From the NCBI RefSeq assembly GCF_003438995.1, contig NZ_QSUN01000003.1, positions 62,001-126,000 on the forward strand: 64,000 nucleotides of DNA. Reading direction: 5' to 3'. The position numbers were made by a program, and so were the translations under genes. Position 1 is the stretch's first letter; every line of letters starts with the position of its first letter. The notes under the pieces were generated by a model, which ran no database searches, was not told where the DNA came from, and saw nothing but the letters and a program-made list of their open reading frames with translations. The DNA comes from Bacteroides sp. OM05-12 (GTDB lineage Bacteria; Bacteroidota; Bacteroidia; Bacteroidales; Bacteroidaceae). Shown in pieces: positions 62,898 through 64,000 of the stretch.

Positions 62898-64000
62898 TTA
62901 ATATACAACAAGCACTTTAGAAATTTGCTTTTCCCCACTATTCACAGAGACAATATAATTTCCCGCAGGAAGACTTATGTATTCATCACCGATAACATTT
63001 TTTGTACAGATTCGTATTCCTGATACCGTATATATACTAATATCCACAGATAGAAGCGCACTTACATATATACTTCCCTTCTCTCCTGATATTGTAACTA
63101 CCGTTTCTTGTTTATCATCAATTCCGGAAGTAACCGTAAATCTGGCAACTACTTCCGTAGCTCTAGTCACCGTAAACTGACCGTCTACCGCAGTTACACC
63201 ATTTGCTTTTACACTTTCCAAACTATATCCTTCAGCCGGTACAGCCTCAACCATTATAACTGAATTCTTTTGAACTTTATTACCGGACGCTACTTCATTA
63301 TTGTTACCATCCAATAGTTTAATACTTCCGTTTTCTGTTTCTCTAACCGTAATATAGGCTTCATTACAACCGCTTCCATCACCTTCATAATTGATTGTCC
63401 ATCCTTTTCCTTTAGCAATTAAAGATTCGGCATGATCCGCATCATTCATATTTCCGTCAGAACCTTTCACCCAAAGAGTATACCCTTTTATTGGTTCTTC
63501 CAGAGTAGGATATTCCGGTAAACTGTAATAAAGATCATTCAAGGCACATGCAGTCATACCATTTCCTCCACAATTCAAATAACAAAGATCCGGCTGATTA
63601 CTTAAATCAAGCACTGCAAGTTTATTATTTTCACATAATAATTTAGTAATCAATGTATTCTTACTTACATCAAGATTCGTCAAATCATTATTGGAAACCG
63701 CCAAATCCCATAGCTTTGTATTGTGTGTTAAATCTATATTTGAGAACTTGTTACCACTTGCATAAAGCTTTTCCAGCCCATTCATGGATGTTACATCAAT
63801 ATTTTCCAATAAATTATTCTGTACATCAAGGATAGTCAATCCCAGATTATTTGATAAATTCAACTCCGCTAATTTATTATTCTTAGCATTCAATTCCTCT
63901 AATTGAGTATTCTTAGTTAGATCCAACTTGCTTATTTCATTACCATAACAGATCAAATTAATCAATAATGGATTATCAGATACATTTAATTCCGATAATT
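62898..64000 (-). CDS. Leucine-rich-repeat surface protein, T9SS cargo (5' end outside window)
   Basis: The frame is open from the window edge to the stop at 62898, giving at least 367 residues; the start lies beyond 64000. The N-terminal part is a run of 21- to 22-residue leucine-rich repeats of the type LxxLDVSxNxxLxxLxCxxN (for example LTNLDVSKNTLITKLLCENN and LAVLDLSNQPDLCYLNCGGN). Then comes a beta domain with AYITVRETENGSIKLLDGNN and a bacterial-repeat-like unit (VEAVPAEGYSLESVKANG). The C-terminus is a T9SS sorting domain (SVDISIYTVSGIRICTKN, PAGNYIVSVNSGEKQISKVL). A surface-exposed binding protein is likely; ligand unknown. Confidence 0.82.
   Translation of the reverse strand, partial: LSELNVSDNPLLINLICYGNEISKLDLTKNTQLEELNAKNNKLAELNLSNNLGLTILDVQNNLLENIDVTSMNGLEKLYASGNKFSNIDLTHNTKLWDLAVSNNDLTNLDVSKNTLITKLLCENNKLAVLDLSNQPDLCYLNCGGNGMTACALNDLYYSLPEYPTLEEPIKGYTLWVKGSDGNMNDADHAESLIAKGKGWTINYEGDGSGCNEAYITVRETENGSIKLLDGNNNEVASGNKVQKNSVIMVEAVPAEGYSLESVKANGVTAVDGQFTVTRATEVVARFTVTSGIDDKQETVVTISGEKGSIYVSALLSVDISIYTVSGIRICTKNVIGDEYISLPAGNYIVSVNSGEKQISKVLVVY

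Overview
The window looks like chromosomal DNA of a low-GC, anaerobic gut- or oral-type member of the Bacteroidales. The signs are TAnnTTTG-type -7 promoter elements, a SusC/SusD pair, a fused GldF-GldG ABC protein, DUF4348/DUF5063-type families, and eight proteins with C-terminal type IX secretion system (T9SS) sorting domains. Many T9SS cargos argue for a T9SS-bearing lineage (Parabacteroides/Tannerella/Dysgonomonas/Barnesiella-like) rather than Bacteroides proper. This is inference; no rRNA or marker search was possible. No tRNA, rRNA, CRISPR, prophage or transposase gene was seen.

Layout. 1-6663: housekeeping genes. A leftward set (RlmI-like methyltransferase, 3'-5' exonuclease, DUF5063) diverges from ftsK-lolA, followed by trxB. 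6664-7451: a gene-free stretch holding a MITE-like inverted repeat, a hairpin, a second long inverted repeat and degenerate 22-nt repeat arrays. 7452-17186: a membrane TPR/HTH regulator diverges from three tandem T9SS cargo genes (Omp28-like, propeller-like, fibronectin-like). 17369-25574: an M16 protease, a DUF5687 ABC exporter, an NlpC/P60 lipoprotein, rplU-rpmA, a 41-codon membrane ORF and serS. 25675-33161: an M6 metalloprotease diverges from a giant fibronectin-type surface protein, both T9SS cargos. 33368-36409: an Nfn-like flavoprotein fusion and a small secreted protein.

36720-55405 is a leftward carbohydrate-utilisation locus of about 18.7 kb. It holds an AraC regulator; an operon of two cupin-type phosphoglucose isomerases, a ROK sugar kinase, a phosphomannose-isomerase-like fusion protein and a sugar:H+ symporter; then SusC, SusD, a GH66 (dextranase)-like enzyme with FG-GAP repeats and a T9SS tail, a second FG-GAP/T9SS protein, and an (alpha/alpha)6 glycosidase lipoprotein. 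The simplest reading is cleavage of an alpha-1,6-glucan at the surface, SusCD import, hydrolysis to monosaccharide, uptake by the symporter, phosphorylation by the ROK kinase and isomerisation to fructose-6-phosphate. A 24-nt motif (21 of 24 bases identical) sits at the same distance upstream of both operon promoters and is the likely AraC operator.

55406-64000: a gene-free region with another 22-nt array, the GldF-GldG fusion, a DUF3352-like membrane protein, a PhnP-like MBL hydrolase, murB, a DUF4348 lipoprotein and the 3' part of a leucine-rich-repeat T9SS cargo.

The least explained structure is a set of short tandem arrays with a common 22-nt period but different consensus sequences, lying at gene ends in four intergenic regions (7130-7441, 22528-22637, 36548-36677, 55665-55730).
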